Shown piece by piece: positions 19,965 through 30,157 of a DNA stretch of 64,000 bases (the first letter of the stretch is position 1; each line of letters opens with the position of its first letter). A program made the translations under genes and the position numbers. The DNA is from Zoogloea ramigera. Its GTDB lineage: Bacteria; Pseudomonadota; Gammaproteobacteria; Burkholderiales; Rhodocyclaceae. The stretch spans positions 62,001-126,000 of the forward strand of contig NZ_BJNV01000007.1 of NCBI RefSeq assembly GCF_006539865.1, given 5' to 3'. Under the pieces are notes generated by a model, which worked only from the letters and a program-made list of their open reading frames with translations, had not been told where the DNA came from and made no database searches.

Positions 19965-21130
19965 CAACCGCCGACCCGCTCCTGCACGATGACCCATTTC
20001 CCGTCCTGCAACATGAGGTTGATTGTCTTGTTGGAGGAGGTGGACAAGTTTGCAGAGCGATAGTGCTGACGAAGCTTCACGGTCGCACGGTCGCCATTGA
20101 CACTCACGACCTTCACGTTTTCGAGGTTGACTTCGATGTCGCCAGGCTTGGTGAGACGCTGGTTGCGTTCTTCTTCCCAAGCCTTGCGGTTGAGCCCCTT
20201 GGGCGGCTCGAACTCACGGCCGTAGTGCGAGAGATAGGCTTTGACGTCCTTGCGCGACCAGGCGCCAGCCCAGCTCTGGACGGCCTTGCTGATCGCGGCG
20301 GCCTGGGCAGGCGTGTCGTCCTTGGGCTTGGCAGCGACCTTCGGGTCTTCCTTGGCCGGCGCTGCTGCCGGCAGCGGGGCGGGGCTCGGCTTGGCAACGG
20401 GGGCCGGCGCCGGGGCGGGCTGCGGAGCGACCGGTTTGGGCGGCGGGGTGACCGCCGCTACCGGAGCGGGAGCAGGCTTGGCAACCGGAGCAGGCGCCAC
20501 CGCGGGTGGCGGCGTGAGCACCGGCTTGGCCGGGGGCACGACGGGCGCGGCGACAGGCGCAGCCGCGACGACGGTCGGTGCTGGCTTGGCGGCCACAGCG
20601 GGGGCCGCCGGGCGTACCGTCTTGCCGCCGACGCTCATCATCTCGCGGATCAGTGCCAGCTTGCTCTGCGCAACGACGTTGGAGGAGTCGAGGGCGAGCG
20701 CCTTGTCGTAGGCCTGGCTGGCGAGGCGGGCGTAGATGTCGCCAAGGTTCTCGTGGGCGGTGGCGTAGCTCGGGTGGGTCCGGATCGCCATTTCGAGGGC
20801 GTTGCGGGCCTTGTCGTACTGGCGCTGCTGGGCGTAGAGCACGGCCAGGTTGTTGTAGGGCTCGGGGAGCTCCGGGTAGTCCTCGGTGAGCTTCTGGAAA
20901 ACGGTGATGGCTTCGCCGCCGCGGTTGAGCTCGGAGAGGATCACCCCGCGCAGGAAGCGCACCTGGGCATCGCGCGGCTTGGAGGCGAGGAGTTGGTCGG
21001 CCTTTTCGAGGGCCTGGCTCAGCTGACCCTGTTTTACAAGGGCTTGCAGATCCTGGACGGAGTCTGCCCGGACGGGGCTGCAGATCAGGCTCGCGAGGAG
21101 CAGGGAGGCGGCCAGAGCACGTTTTGACAT
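19964..21130 (-). CDS. Secreted TPR protein with Pro/Ala-rich linker and Cds6-like C-terminal domain
   Basis: The ~388-residue protein starts at ATG 21130 with signal peptide MSKRALAASLLLASLICSPVRA. Residues ~25-145 contain tetratricopeptide repeats (ALEKADQLLASKPRDAQVRFLRG, ITVFQKLTEDYPELPEPYNNLAVLYAQ, ALEMAIRTHPSYATAHENLGDIY). A Pro/Ala/Val-rich linker spans ~160-270, and the final ~115 residues (DVKAYLSHYGREFEP to MLQDGKWVIVQERVGG) match the C-terminal domain of the following L,D-transpeptidase. It is the first gene of the minus-strand envelope cluster. A scaffold role in peptidoglycan cross-linking is inferred from context. Confidence 0.85.
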   Translation of the reverse strand: MSKRALAASLLLASLICSPVRADSVQDLQALVKQGQLSQALEKADQLLASKPRDAQVRFLRGVILSELNRGGEAITVFQKLTEDYPELPEPYNNLAVLYAQQRQYDKARNALEMAIRTHPSYATAHENLGDIYARLASQAYDKALALDSSNVVAQSKLALIREMMSVGGKTVRPAAPAVAAKPAPTVVAAAPVAAPVVPPAKPVLTPPPAVAPAPVAKPAPAPVAAVTPPPKPVAPQPAPAPAPVAKPSPAPLPAAAPAKEDPKVAAKPKDDTPAQAAAISKAVQSWAGAWSRKDVKAYLSHYGREFEPPKGLNRKAWEEERNQRLTKPGDIEVNLENVKVVSVNGDRATVKLRQHYRSANLSTSSNKTINLMLQDGKWVIVQERVGG

Positions 21131-21341
21131 GTGATATGATTCGCCCGCGCACGCAGGCACGCGGGGTTTGGGCTGGGTGGTTTGACTACAAGCTTCGCAT
21201 TTTATCAAGAAGCTCCGCCGCCGGCCACGAATGAGTCTCGATTCTCCACCGTTCGAGCCCTCCTTGGAGCCGGGCGTGCCGTCTCCGTTGCACCATTCGG
21301 GCATTCCCCATTTTCCACTCGGTTTCATTGCGGTCTTTCTC

Positions 21342-22724
21342 ATGTTGAAAATTCACAACTCCCTTTCGCGGCAGAAGGAGCAGTTCACCCCCATCGACCC
21401 CGGCCAGGTTCGCATGTACGTCTGCGGCATGACCGTCTACGACTACTGTCACCTCGGTCACGCCCGGGTCATGGTGGTTTTCGACATGGTTGCGCGATGG
21501 TTGAGGGCCAGTGACTACCAGGTCACCTACGTGCGCAACATCACCGACATCGACGACAAGATCATCAAACGCGCTCAGGAGAACGGCGAGAGCATCCGCG
21601 CCCTGACCGATCGCTTCATCGCCGCGATGCACGAGGACGCCGACGCCCTCGGCGTGCTGCGCCCCGACCACGAGCCGCGGGCTACCGAGTTCGTTGAGCC
21701 GATGCAGAAGCTCATCGGTAATCTGGTGCACAACGGCCTCGCCTACAAGGCCGGCAATGAAGACATGTGTTACGCCGTGCGCAAGTTCGAGGGCTACGGC
21801 AAGCTGTCGGGCAAGTCGGTAGACGAGCTGCGCGCCGGCGAGCGGGTCGAGGTGGCTGGCGGCAAGCAAGACCCCCTCGACTTCGTGCTGTGGAAGCACG
21901 CCCGCCCGGATGAGCCGGCCGAGGTGAAGTGGGAATCTCCGTGGGGCCTCGGCCGCCCGGGCTGGCATATTGAGTGCTCGGCGATGAGCTCCGAGCTGCT
22001 GGGCGAGCACTTCGACATCCACGGCGGCGGCGCCGACCTGCAGTTCCCCCACCACGAGAACGAGATCGCCCAGAGCGAGGGTGCGCACCAGTGCTCGTTT
22101 GTGAATTACTGGATGCACAACGGCTTCGTGCGGGTCGATGACGAGAAGATGTCGAAAAGCCTCGGCAACTTCTTCACGATTCGCGATGTGCTCAAGGAGT
22201 ACGCGCCCGAGGTGGTCCGCTTCTTCATCCTGCGGGCCCATTACCGCAGTCCGCTCAATTATTCCGACGCCCATCTGGTCGATGCCCGCCACGCGTTGTC
22301 GCGTTTGTACACGGCACTGCGCAACGTCGAGCCAGCGACGGGTTTTGCCCTCGACTGGTCGCAGCCGGCGGCTGCGCGTTTCAAGATGGCGATGGACGAC
22401 GACTTCAACACCGCGGAAGCGATCGCCGTGCTGTTCGATCTGGCCAACGAGGTCAACCGCAATCAGTCGCCCGAGGCAGCGGCCCAGCTGAAGGCCCTGG
22501 GCGGAGTGCTCGGTCTCCTCGGGCAGGTGCCCCAGGCATTCCTGCAGGGCGGGGCAGAGGGCGCAGAGGACGATTCGGCCGCCATCGAGGCGCGGATTGC
22601 GGCGCGGATCGAGGCCAAGAAGGCGAAGAATTTTGCCGAGGCCGACCGCATCCGTGCAGAACTGCTGGCCGAAGGCGTTGCGCTCGAGGATACGCCCCAG
22701 GGGACGATCTGGCGGCGGGCCTGA
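21342..22724 (+). CDS. cysS: Cysteinyl-tRNA synthetase
   Basis: CysS charges tRNA-Cys. The 460-residue class I synthetase starts [20 protein letters not shown] and has the HIGH-type motif [15 protein letters not shown] with a zinc-binding cysteine, WHIECSAMS and [10 protein letters not shown] for the remaining zinc ligands, and the KMSKS motif [16 protein letters not shown]. The upstream 211 bases to the divergent TPR gene must hold promoters for both; I could not assign a convincing one. A perfect 15-bp hairpin follows the stop. Confidence 0.97.
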   Translation: MLKIHNSLSRQKEQFTPIDPGQVRMYVCGMTVYDYCHLGHARVMVVFDMVARWLRASDYQVTYVRNITDIDDKIIKRAQENGESIRALTDRFIAAMHEDADALGVLRPDHEPRATEFVEPMQKLIGNLVHNGLAYKAGNEDMCYAVRKFEGYGKLSGKSVDELRAGERVEVAGGKQDPLDFVLWKHARPDEPAEVKWESPWGLGRPGWHIECSAMSSELLGEHFDIHGGGADLQFPHHENEIAQSEGAHQCSFVNYWMHNGFVRVDDEKMSKSLGNFFTIRDVLKEYAPEVVRFFILRAHYRSPLNYSDAHLVDARHALSRLYTALRNVEPATGFALDWSQPAAARFKMAMDDDFNTAEAIAVLFDLANEVNRNQSPEAAAQLKALGGVLGLLGQVPQAFLQGGAEGAEDDSAAIEARIAARIEAKKAKNFAEADRIRAELLAEGVALEDTPQGTIWRRA

Positions 22725-22745
22725 TGTTGTAGGCTTCGTCTGATC

Positions 22746-22779
22746 AACAACAAGGGCGCCCGCGGGCGCCCTTGTTGTT
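22746..22779. terminator. Bidirectional terminator between cysS and the ABC binding-protein gene
   Basis: A perfect 15-bp inverted repeat with a CGCG loop carries AACAACAAGG on one side and CCTTGTTGTT on the other. It lies between two converging genes and can end transcription from both. Confidence 0.8.
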
Positions 22780-22795
22780 ATGCGCGGCCAGGCTT

Positions 22796-23950
22796 TCAGC
22801 GCAGCACGCGGCCGTCGCGTCCCAGTACGGTGAGATCGACGAAGCGGGAGCCGTTGTGGCTGGTCGGTGAGTAGTTGATCTTGTAGCCCCCCAGGTCGAA
22901 GGGGGTGCTCTCGAGGGTGGTGACGAGCTTCTCGCGGCTCAGGTCGCGCCCCGTCTTGCGCAGGGCTTCGGCCATCAGCTTGGCGTTTATGAAGCCCTCC
23001 AGGCCGTAATAGCTGTAGCGGTTGTGCTTGGCGAAGGTCTGCAACGCCTTATGGTATTCCTTGACGATGGGGATCGTGTCGTTCCAGGGGTAGGGCATGA
23101 CCTGGGAGATGCCCACGCCGTGGGCATCCTTTGCACCCATTTCCGCGACCAGAAGGTCGGCACCGATCGGCGACAGCGTCGAGAACTGGGGCATCTGCCC
23201 GGCCTTGCGCATCTGGCGGATGAATTCGGCGGTGGGCTTGTAGAGCGTCACCATGATGACCGCCTGGGGGTTGCTCTTGGCGATCTGCGCGACAGCGGCC
23301 TCGACCTGGAGCGAGTTGCGCTCGACGCTGCCTTCTGCGACCGGCTTGAGCTTGTGGCGTGCGAGGGCCGCGACTACGCCGTCCTTGCCCGATTTGCCGA
23401 AGCCGTCGTTCTGATAGAACACTGCGATGTTGGCGATCCCCATGCCGACCAGGTGGTTGACGATGGCTTCGGTTTCGTCGGCATAGCTGGCCCGCAGGTG
23501 GAACATGTAGCGATTGACGGGGCTGCGCAGGCTGCCGGCGCCGCTGATTGTGCCCAGCAGGGGCGTCTTTGCCTCCGAGAACAGCTTCATCGCCTCGGTG
23601 GTGGGGGACGAGCCGTAATAGGCCATCAGCGCGAAGACCTTGTTTTCGTCGATCAGCTTGCGGGTGTTGGCAACCGTCCTGTCGGTTTCATAGCCGTCAT
23701 CCAGCGTGACGAGCTCGATCTTCTTTCCATTGATGCCGCCTGCGCCGTTGAGCTGGGCGAAGTAGGCGAGGGCGCCTTCCCGCATCTCCTTGCCATAGGC
23801 GCCGTTGGGGCCGGAGAACGGGGCCGACATGCCGAGGGTGATGGCGCCGTCGCCGATGCCGGGGTCGGCGGCTCGTGCGGGGTGGGCGGCGGTCAGCAAC
23901 AAACCTGTGCCCACGGCGGCAAGCAGGGACTTGAGCGTGTGGATGAGCAT
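22796..23950 (-). CDS. ABC transporter substrate-binding protein, branched-chain amino acid type
   Basis: The 384-residue protein has a signal peptide (LLAAVGTGLLLTAAHPARAADP) and a periplasmic-binding-protein type 1 fold, with ITLGMSAPFSGPNGAYGKEMREGALAYFA and GGINGKKIELVTLDDGYETDRTVANTRKLI, as in LivJ/LivK and amide- or aromatic-acid-binding relatives. It would capture a small ligand in the periplasm. No permease or ATPase gene is adjacent, so it is an orphan binding protein whose ligand cannot be deduced. A weak TATACT lies upstream on the minus strand at about 23993-23998. Confidence 0.85.
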   Translation of the reverse strand: MLIHTLKSLLAAVGTGLLLTAAHPARAADPGIGDGAITLGMSAPFSGPNGAYGKEMREGALAYFAQLNGAGGINGKKIELVTLDDGYETDRTVANTRKLIDENKVFALMAYYGSSPTTEAMKLFSEAKTPLLGTISGAGSLRSPVNRYMFHLRASYADETEAIVNHLVGMGIANIAVFYQNDGFGKSGKDGVVAALARHKLKPVAEGSVERNSLQVEAAVAQIAKSNPQAVIMVTLYKPTAEFIRQMRKAGQMPQFSTLSPIGADLLVAEMGAKDAHGVGISQVMPYPWNDTIPIVKEYHKALQTFAKHNRYSYYGLEGFINAKLMAEALRKTGRDLSREKLVTTLESTPFDLGGYKINYSPTSHNGSRFVDLTVLGRDGRVLR

Positions 23951-24025
23951 GGACGTTATTGTTTTTTGGGGATTGAGGGGCAGACGTCAGCGAGTATAGG
24001 TCAAAGAAACAGGGTGGACACAAGG

Positions 24026-24060
24026 CAAAAGGCCGATGTCGTGATGACGTCGGCCTTTTG
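24026..24060 (-). terminator. Terminator-like inverted repeat after dnaJ
   Basis: Two 15-base arms (one G-U) flank a 5-base loop and end in short A4/T4 tracts. The position 33 bases past the dnaJ stop suits termination of the heat-shock operon on the minus strand; it would also work on the plus strand. Confidence 0.7.
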
Positions 24061-24093
24061 GGAGAAATGCTGCAGTGCAGAGCCAATGCCCGC

Positions 24094-25224
24094 TCAGCCG
24101 CTGAAGAAGTCCTTCACCTTGTCCATCCAGGACTTGGCCTTCGGATTGTGGCGTTCGGCGTTGCTGGAGGCGATGTCCTCGAACTCGCGCAGCAGCTCTT
24201 TCTGGCGCTCGGTGAGCTTGACCGGGGTCTCGACCACCACATGCACCATCAGGTCGCCGGGCGCGTGGGTGCGCACGTTGCGGATGCCCTTGCCGCGCAG
24301 GCGGAACACCTTGGCGCTCTGGGTCTCGGCCGGGATGCGAATGTTCGCCGCGCCGTCGAGGGTCGGGATCTCGATCTCGCCGCCGAGGGCCGCTGTGGTG
24401 AAGCTGATCGGCATCTCGCAGTGCAGGTCGTCGCCGTCGCGCTGGAAGACCGGGTGCTGCTTGATGTGGATCTCCACGTACAGGTCGCCGGCCGGCCCGC
24501 CATTGACGCCCGGCTCGCCGTGGCCGCCGTGGCGCAGGCGCATGTCGTCGTCGATGCCGGCGGGGATCTTCACCTCAAGGGTCTTCTGGCGCTTGACGCG
24601 GCCCGCGCCGCCGCAGCTGGTGCAGGGCTCGGGGATGATGCGGCCGCTGCCGTGGCACTTCGGGCAGGTCTGCTGGATCGAGAAGAAGCCCTGCTGGATG
24701 CGCACCTGGCCGGCGCCGCCGCAGGTTGGGCAGGTCTTGGGCTGGGTGCCGGGCTTGGCGCCGCTGCCATGGCAGGCGCCGCATTCTTCCTGAGCCGGGA
24801 TGCGGATGGTCTTTTCGGCACCGCGGGCGGCTTCTTCGAGGCTGATCTCGAGGTTGTAGCGCAGGTCGGCGCCGCGATAGACGTTGGAACGCCCGCGCCC
24901 ACCACCGCCGCCACCACCGAAGATGTCGCCGAAGATGTCGCCGAAGGCATCGGCAAAGCCGTCGAAGCCCTGACCGCCGGCGCCGCCGCCCATCTGCGGG
25001 TTGACGCCATCATGGCCGTAGCGGTCGTAGGCGGCGCGCTTGTTGGCGTCGGTGAGGATCTCGTAGGCCTCCTTGGCCTCCTTGAACTTCTCCTCGGCTT
25101 CCTTGTTGTCCGGATTGCGGTCCGGGTGGTATTTCATGGCCAGCTTGCGGTAGGCCTTCTTCATCTCGTCCTCGGAGGCGTCGCGATTGACGCCAAGGAC
25201 TTCGTATAGATCCCGTTTCGCCAT
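24094..25224 (-). CDS. dnaJ: Chaperone DnaJ (Hsp40)
   Basis: DnaJ stimulates DnaK ATP hydrolysis and delivers unfolded clients. The 376-residue type I protein has a J domain with YHPDRN, a Gly-rich stretch (about 75-115), four zinc repeats ([32 protein letters not shown]) and the C-terminal substrate-binding part. It follows dnaK after 111 bases that contain a nested hairpin. No third sigma-32 promoter was seen upstream, so transcription probably comes through dnaK. Confidence 0.97.
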   Translation of the reverse strand: MAKRDLYEVLGVNRDASEDEMKKAYRKLAMKYHPDRNPDNKEAEEKFKEAKEAYEILTDANKRAAYDRYGHDGVNPQMGGGAGGQGFDGFADAFGDIFGDIFGGGGGGGRGRSNVYRGADLRYNLEISLEEAARGAEKTIRIPAQEECGACHGSGAKPGTQPKTCPTCGGAGQVRIQQGFFSIQQTCPKCHGSGRIIPEPCTSCGGAGRVKRQKTLEVKIPAGIDDDMRLRHGGHGEPGVNGGPAGDLYVEIHIKQHPVFQRDGDDLHCEMPISFTTAALGGEIEIPTLDGAANIRIPAETQSAKVFRLRGKGIRNVRTHAPGDLMVHVVVETPVKLTERQKELLREFEDIASSNAERHNPKAKSWMDKVKDFFSG

Positions 25225-25253
25225 GTTTGGGTGCTCTGGCTTTCTTGTGTAAA

Positions 25254-25295
25254 GGCCGAGCCGAGCGGCGCACGAGGCGCCGGCATGGCTCGGCC
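25254..25295 (-). other. Nested hairpin in the dnaK-dnaJ spacer
   Basis: Nine-base outer arms (25254-25262 with 25287-25295) enclose a 6-bp inner stem (25266-25271 with 25277-25282). It sits 29 bases before the dnaJ start on the minus strand with no T run. It may be a processing site or partial terminator that lowers dnaJ relative to dnaK. Confidence 0.6.
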
Positions 25296-25335
25296 GGGTC
25301 TGTCGGTGGCCCTCAGGCCGGACAGGCTGCTTTGT

Positions 25336-27273
<1,938 letters not shown>

Positions 27274-27304
27274 GAGATTTCCTTCAGTTCGAATTCTGTT
27301 TGAT

Positions 27305-27331
27305 GTGGGAGCCGATGTCGTCGGCTCCTAC
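27305..27331 (-). repeat. REP-like imperfect palindrome in the dnaK leader
   Basis: On the minus strand an 11-base arm starting GTAGGAGCCGA, a CGACA loop and an arm ending TCGGCTCCCAC form a hairpin with one G-U pair. A 5' GTAG plus hairpin is the typical architecture of REP elements mobilised by RAYT transposases. It lies only a few bases after the predicted dnaK transcript start. I found no second full copy in this window by eye. Confidence 0.55.
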
Positions 27332-27343
27332 GCTTGGTGACGA

Positions 27344-27371
27344 ATATGGGGACTGCCGGGCCGGTTTCAAG
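27344..27371 (-). promoter_or_regulatory. Sigma-32 heat-shock promoter for dnaK
   Basis: Minus strand: -35 CTTGAAA (27365-27371), a 13-base spacer, and -10 CCCCATAT (27344-27351) match the RpoH consensus fully. The grpE TGA stop (27367-27369) lies inside the -35 box. The predicted start near 27337 gives a ~64-base leader before dnaK. Confidence 0.9.
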
Positions 27372-27954
27372 CAGCCGGCTTTGCTTTCGATACGACGACC
27401 AGCGCCGGGCGCATGGTGCGTTCGTGGAGCAGGTAGCCCTTTTGCAGCACGGTGATCACGGTATTGGGCTCACCGTCGGCCTCGACGGCGCTGATGGCCT
27501 GGTGCTTGTTCGGGTCGAACTTCTCGCCGAGGGGGCTCACCTCGGTGATATTGGCACTCTGGAAGGCCGAGACGAGCTGCTTGAGGGTCAGCTCGACACC
27601 CTGCTTGAGACTCTCGAGGGTAGCGTTTTCGGTGGTGAGGGCGGCTTCGAGGCTGTCCTTGACCGGCAGCATGGCCTGCGCGAACTTGTCGGCGGCAAAC
27701 TTGCTGGCCTTCGCGATGTCATCCTGGGCGCGACGCCGGACGTTCTCGGTTTCAGCCTTGGCGCGCAGCCAGGCGTCGTGGTGCTCGGCGGCCTTCAGCT
27801 CGGTCTGGCGGAGCTGTTCGGTGAGGCTGGGCAGGGTGTCGCCGACCCGCTCTTCAGCAACCGGGGCTTCCGCGGAAGCGGGGGTGGTGACGTTCTCCAC
27901 GAGTTCCGGCGCGGCTTGTTCGGCGGGGCTCGGAGGGGGGTTATGGTCTTGCAT
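27367..27954 (-). CDS. grpE: Nucleotide exchange factor GrpE
   Basis: GrpE releases ADP from DnaK. The ~195-residue protein has a disordered acidic N-terminus ([20 protein letters not shown]), a long helix ([40 protein letters not shown]) and the beta-domain signature [48 protein letters not shown] 27954 is selected because AAGGAG lies at 27964-27969, nine bases upstream; an in-frame ATG at 28011 would precede the sigma-32 start site. It heads grpE-dnaK-dnaJ. Confidence 0.96.
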   Translation of the reverse strand: MQDHNPPPSPAEQAAPELVENVTTPASAEAPVAEERVGDTLPSLTEQLRQTELKAAEHHDAWLRAKAETENVRRRAQDDIAKASKFAADKFAQAMLPVKDSLEAALTTENATLESLKQGVELTLKQLVSAFQSANITEVSPLGEKFDPNKHQAISAVEADGEPNTVITVLQKGYLLHERTMRPALVVVSKAKPAA

Positions 27955-27984
27955 GGGTAACGGCTCCTTTTTTCGACCTGCCTG

Positions 27985-28012
27985 ATCTGGGGGCGCTGAC
28001 GAAGTTTTCAAG
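27985..28012 (-). promoter_or_regulatory. Sigma-32 heat-shock promoter for grpE
   Basis: Minus strand: -35 CTTGAAA (28006-28012), 13-base spacer, -10 CCCCAGAT (27985-27992), one mismatch from the RpoH consensus. It gives a start near 27978, just upstream of the AAGGAG ribosome site. The kinase gene reads away from this region in the other direction. Confidence 0.85.
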
Positions 28013-28098
28013 TGGCAGGCGCACGTTGTCGCGGAAAATAGCCTGTGGGTGTGTAAAATCGAGGTCCCCGGAGCATTGAGGGGGCATCTTTACGGACA

Positions 28099-29478
28099 AT
28101 GCGGCGTAAAGCAGGTATGGAAAAAAATCCAGACAAAATCGGCAAGTACAAGCTGATCCGGGAGGTCGGTCGCGGTGCGACGGCAACGGTCTATCTGGCG
28201 GAGCATCCCCAGTATCCAGACGCCGTTGCGCTGAAGCTCATCCGTTTCGACGACAAGGCCAAGGACGAGGCCAAGTGGAACCGTCGGCTGCTCAAGCTGC
28301 TGCGGGCCGAAATGGACGTCTCGCGCAAGCTCGACCATCCGAACATCATCAAGATTTTCGATACCTGCGTCGAGAAGGATTACGCCTATATCGTCATGGA
28401 GTACTTCCCCGGGACGACGCTGGAGCATTACTGCAGCTTCCAGAACCTCCTGCCGCTGCACCGGACGATCGGGATGGTGTTCAAGTGTGCGATGGCGCTC
28501 GATTACGCCTACCGCCAGGGCATCGTCCATCGCGACATCAAGCCCGCCAACATCCTGGTCGACGAGAACGACAACGTTAAGGTCACCGATTTCGGGCTGG
28601 CGCTCAACATCAGCAAGAAGAGCGCGTCCGACTCGACCTTCATCATGGGCGTCGGCTCGCCGGCCTACATGAGCCCGGAGCAGATCAAGGGTTATCCGCT
28701 CAACCAGAAGACCGACCTGTTTTCCCTGGGCGTCGTGCTGTTCCACATGCTCACGGGGCGCCTGCCGTTCCGGGCCAAGAACCCGGCCCAGCTGATCTAC
28801 AAGATCATCAACACCGAGCCGCCTCTGGTGTCCCAGATCAACTCCGAGCTGCCCGAGCAGCTCGACCAGGTGATCCGCAAGGCCCTCGAGAAAGACCTCT
28901 ACTCCCGTTACAAAAACGGCGCCGACTTCGCCAAGGATCTGTCCGCGGTTCGCTACAAGATCCTCGACGACTCCGCCGGCACCGAGGACACGAGCCGCTA
29001 CTCGATCCTCCGCAAGATGCCCTTCTTTACCGAGTTCGAAGATGTCGAGATCTGGGAGTTCCTCCGGATCTCACGCTGGCGCCGGATCGACTCGAACACC
29101 CTCGTGATGCGCGAAGGCGACGCCGATCAGCGTTTCGGCCTCATCATCGACGGGCGGGTCGAGCTGTCGGTCGATGGGCATCGGGTGGACGAGGTGGCCT
29201 CTGGCGAGGTGTTCGGCGAGCTGGCCTATCTGGACCAGCAGGAGCATCGTCACATGTACACCGCCGTGACCACCGTCGCGACCACCTACCTCGAGCTCAA
29301 TCCGGCAGCGCTGTCGCTGGCGACCGACGAGTGTCAGGACGCGTTCCGTACGCGGCTGGTCACCGTTGTTGCCCGCCGGCTTGGTGCCGCCTACCGGGAG
29401 CTATCAAAGAGCGGCCCGCCCGCCGAGCGGATCACCGCCAGCGGTTTCGGCATGGAGCTGCAGCTGGTCGATAGCTGA
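28099..29478 (+). CDS. Ser/Thr protein kinase fused to a cyclic-nucleotide-binding-like domain
   Basis: The 459-residue soluble protein has an N-terminal Hanks-type kinase (about 15-285) with Gly-loop GRGATATVY (24-32), Lys46, HRDIKPAN (catalytic Asp146), VTDFG (Asp164) and GSPAYMSPEQ. A C-terminal cNMP-binding-like domain (about 300-430) contains FGLIIDGRVELSVDG and GEVFGELAYLD. In canonical cNMP domains the phosphate cassette ends in an Arg-Ser/Thr-Ala motif; here the same place reads HRHMYTA, so nucleotide binding is doubtful. No membrane segment is seen. The start could be ATG 28099 or ATG 28117; neither has a good ribosome site. It is divergent from grpE. Substrate unknown. Confidence 0.9.
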   Translation: MRRKAGMEKNPDKIGKYKLIREVGRGATATVYLAEHPQYPDAVALKLIRFDDKAKDEAKWNRRLLKLLRAEMDVSRKLDHPNIIKIFDTCVEKDYAYIVMEYFPGTTLEHYCSFQNLLPLHRTIGMVFKCAMALDYAYRQGIVHRDIKPANILVDENDNVKVTDFGLALNISKKSASDSTFIMGVGSPAYMSPEQIKGYPLNQKTDLFSLGVVLFHMLTGRLPFRAKNPAQLIYKIINTEPPLVSQINSELPEQLDQVIRKALEKDLYSRYKNGADFAKDLSAVRYKILDDSAGTEDTSRYSILRKMPFFTEFEDVEIWEFLRISRWRRIDSNTLVMREGDADQRFGLIIDGRVELSVDGHRVDEVASGEVFGELAYLDQQEHRHMYTAVTTVATTYLELNPAALSLATDECQDAFRTRLVTVVARRLGAAYRELSKSGPPAERITASGFGMELQLVDS

Positions 29479-29503
29479 CCGCCCCGGCATCGCCCGGGGC
29501 GGT
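29478..29503. terminator. Perfect GC-rich hairpin between kinase and thioredoxin genes
   Basis: A perfect 10-bp inverted repeat with a 6-base loop begins at the last base of the kinase stop codon and lies between two converging genes. No T tract follows, so it may be a 3'-end stabiliser more than an intrinsic terminator. Confidence 0.5.
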
Positions 29504-29511
29504 GGTCGGGC

Positions 29512-29955
29512 TCAACGGCCGCTGGTGTGGGCGAGTGCCCAGCGGCGGATGTCATCCAGGCCCATGGCTCCGGCCTGGCGTGCGATTTCCCTGCCATGCT
29601 GCAGCAGCACCAGGGTGGGAATGCTGCGTATGCCAAAGTGTGCAGCCAGGCCCTGTTCTTCCTCGGTGTTCACCTTGCCCAGCCTTATCGCAGGCTCCAG
29701 CTGCTTGGCCGCCGCGTCGAAGGCCGGCGCCATGCTGCGGCAGGGGCCACACCACGGCGCCCAGAAGTCCACCAGCAGCGGAATGTCGCTCCGCTCTGCG
29801 TGGGCCGCAAAGTTGTTCTCCGTGAGATGAACCGGCGCGCCGGCAAACAGCCCGCTCTTGCATCGGCCGCAGGTCCCGCCGTCTTTCAGGCGTTCGGCCG
29901 GCACGCGGTTGAGGGCGGCGCAATGGGGGCAGGGGATCAGCATCGATTCGCTCAT
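29512..29955 (-). CDS. trxC: Thioredoxin 2 (TrxC)
   Basis: This 147-residue oxidoreductase has an N-terminal zinc module (Cys9-PHC12 and Cys29-GRC32) followed by a thioredoxin fold with WCGPC at 68-72 and the cis-Pro segment SIPTL. The zinc-bearing form is characteristic of TrxC, which reduces disulfides and is often oxidative-stress responsive. Met5 is an alternative start. It is monocistronic, converging with the kinase gene. Confidence 0.93.
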   Translation of the reverse strand: MSESMLIPCPHCAALNRVPAERLKDGGTCGRCKSGLFAGAPVHLTENNFAAHAERSDIPLLVDFWAPWCGPCRSMAPAFDAAAKQLEPAIRLGKVNTEEEQGLAAHFGIRSIPTLVLLQHGREIARQAGAMGLDDIRRWALAHTSGR

Positions 29956-30145
29956 GGGGGGCCTCGGGGGTCAAAGTCAATTTTAGATGGGGCGCCTGCC
30001 CCGGATTTCAAGTTTCCCCGGCTTATGCTGATGGATTCCCCGCTCCGGCGCTGAAGAAGTGCTCGTGCAAGGGCTTCGGGCGCTAAAGTTCTGCCCAATT
30101 TGGCCGAAACCACCTCTGTGCCGCGATTGTCGCCGCGGCGTCGAT

Positions 30146-30152
30146 AGGAGGT
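30146..30152 (+). promoter_or_regulatory. Near-perfect Shine-Dalgarno fixing the AP2-like gene start
   Basis: AGGAGGT lies five bases before the GTG at 30158 and is fully complementary to the 16S 3' end. A 6-bp hairpin (30120-30125 with 30134-30139) lies just upstream. This supports GTG 30158 over the in-frame codon at 30059. Confidence 0.8.
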
Positions 30153-30157
30153 GGCCT

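Noticed and set aside
23951-24010. Promoter for the ABC binding protein around TATACT
   Set aside because: No acceptable -35 at normal spacing; too weak to list as a feature.
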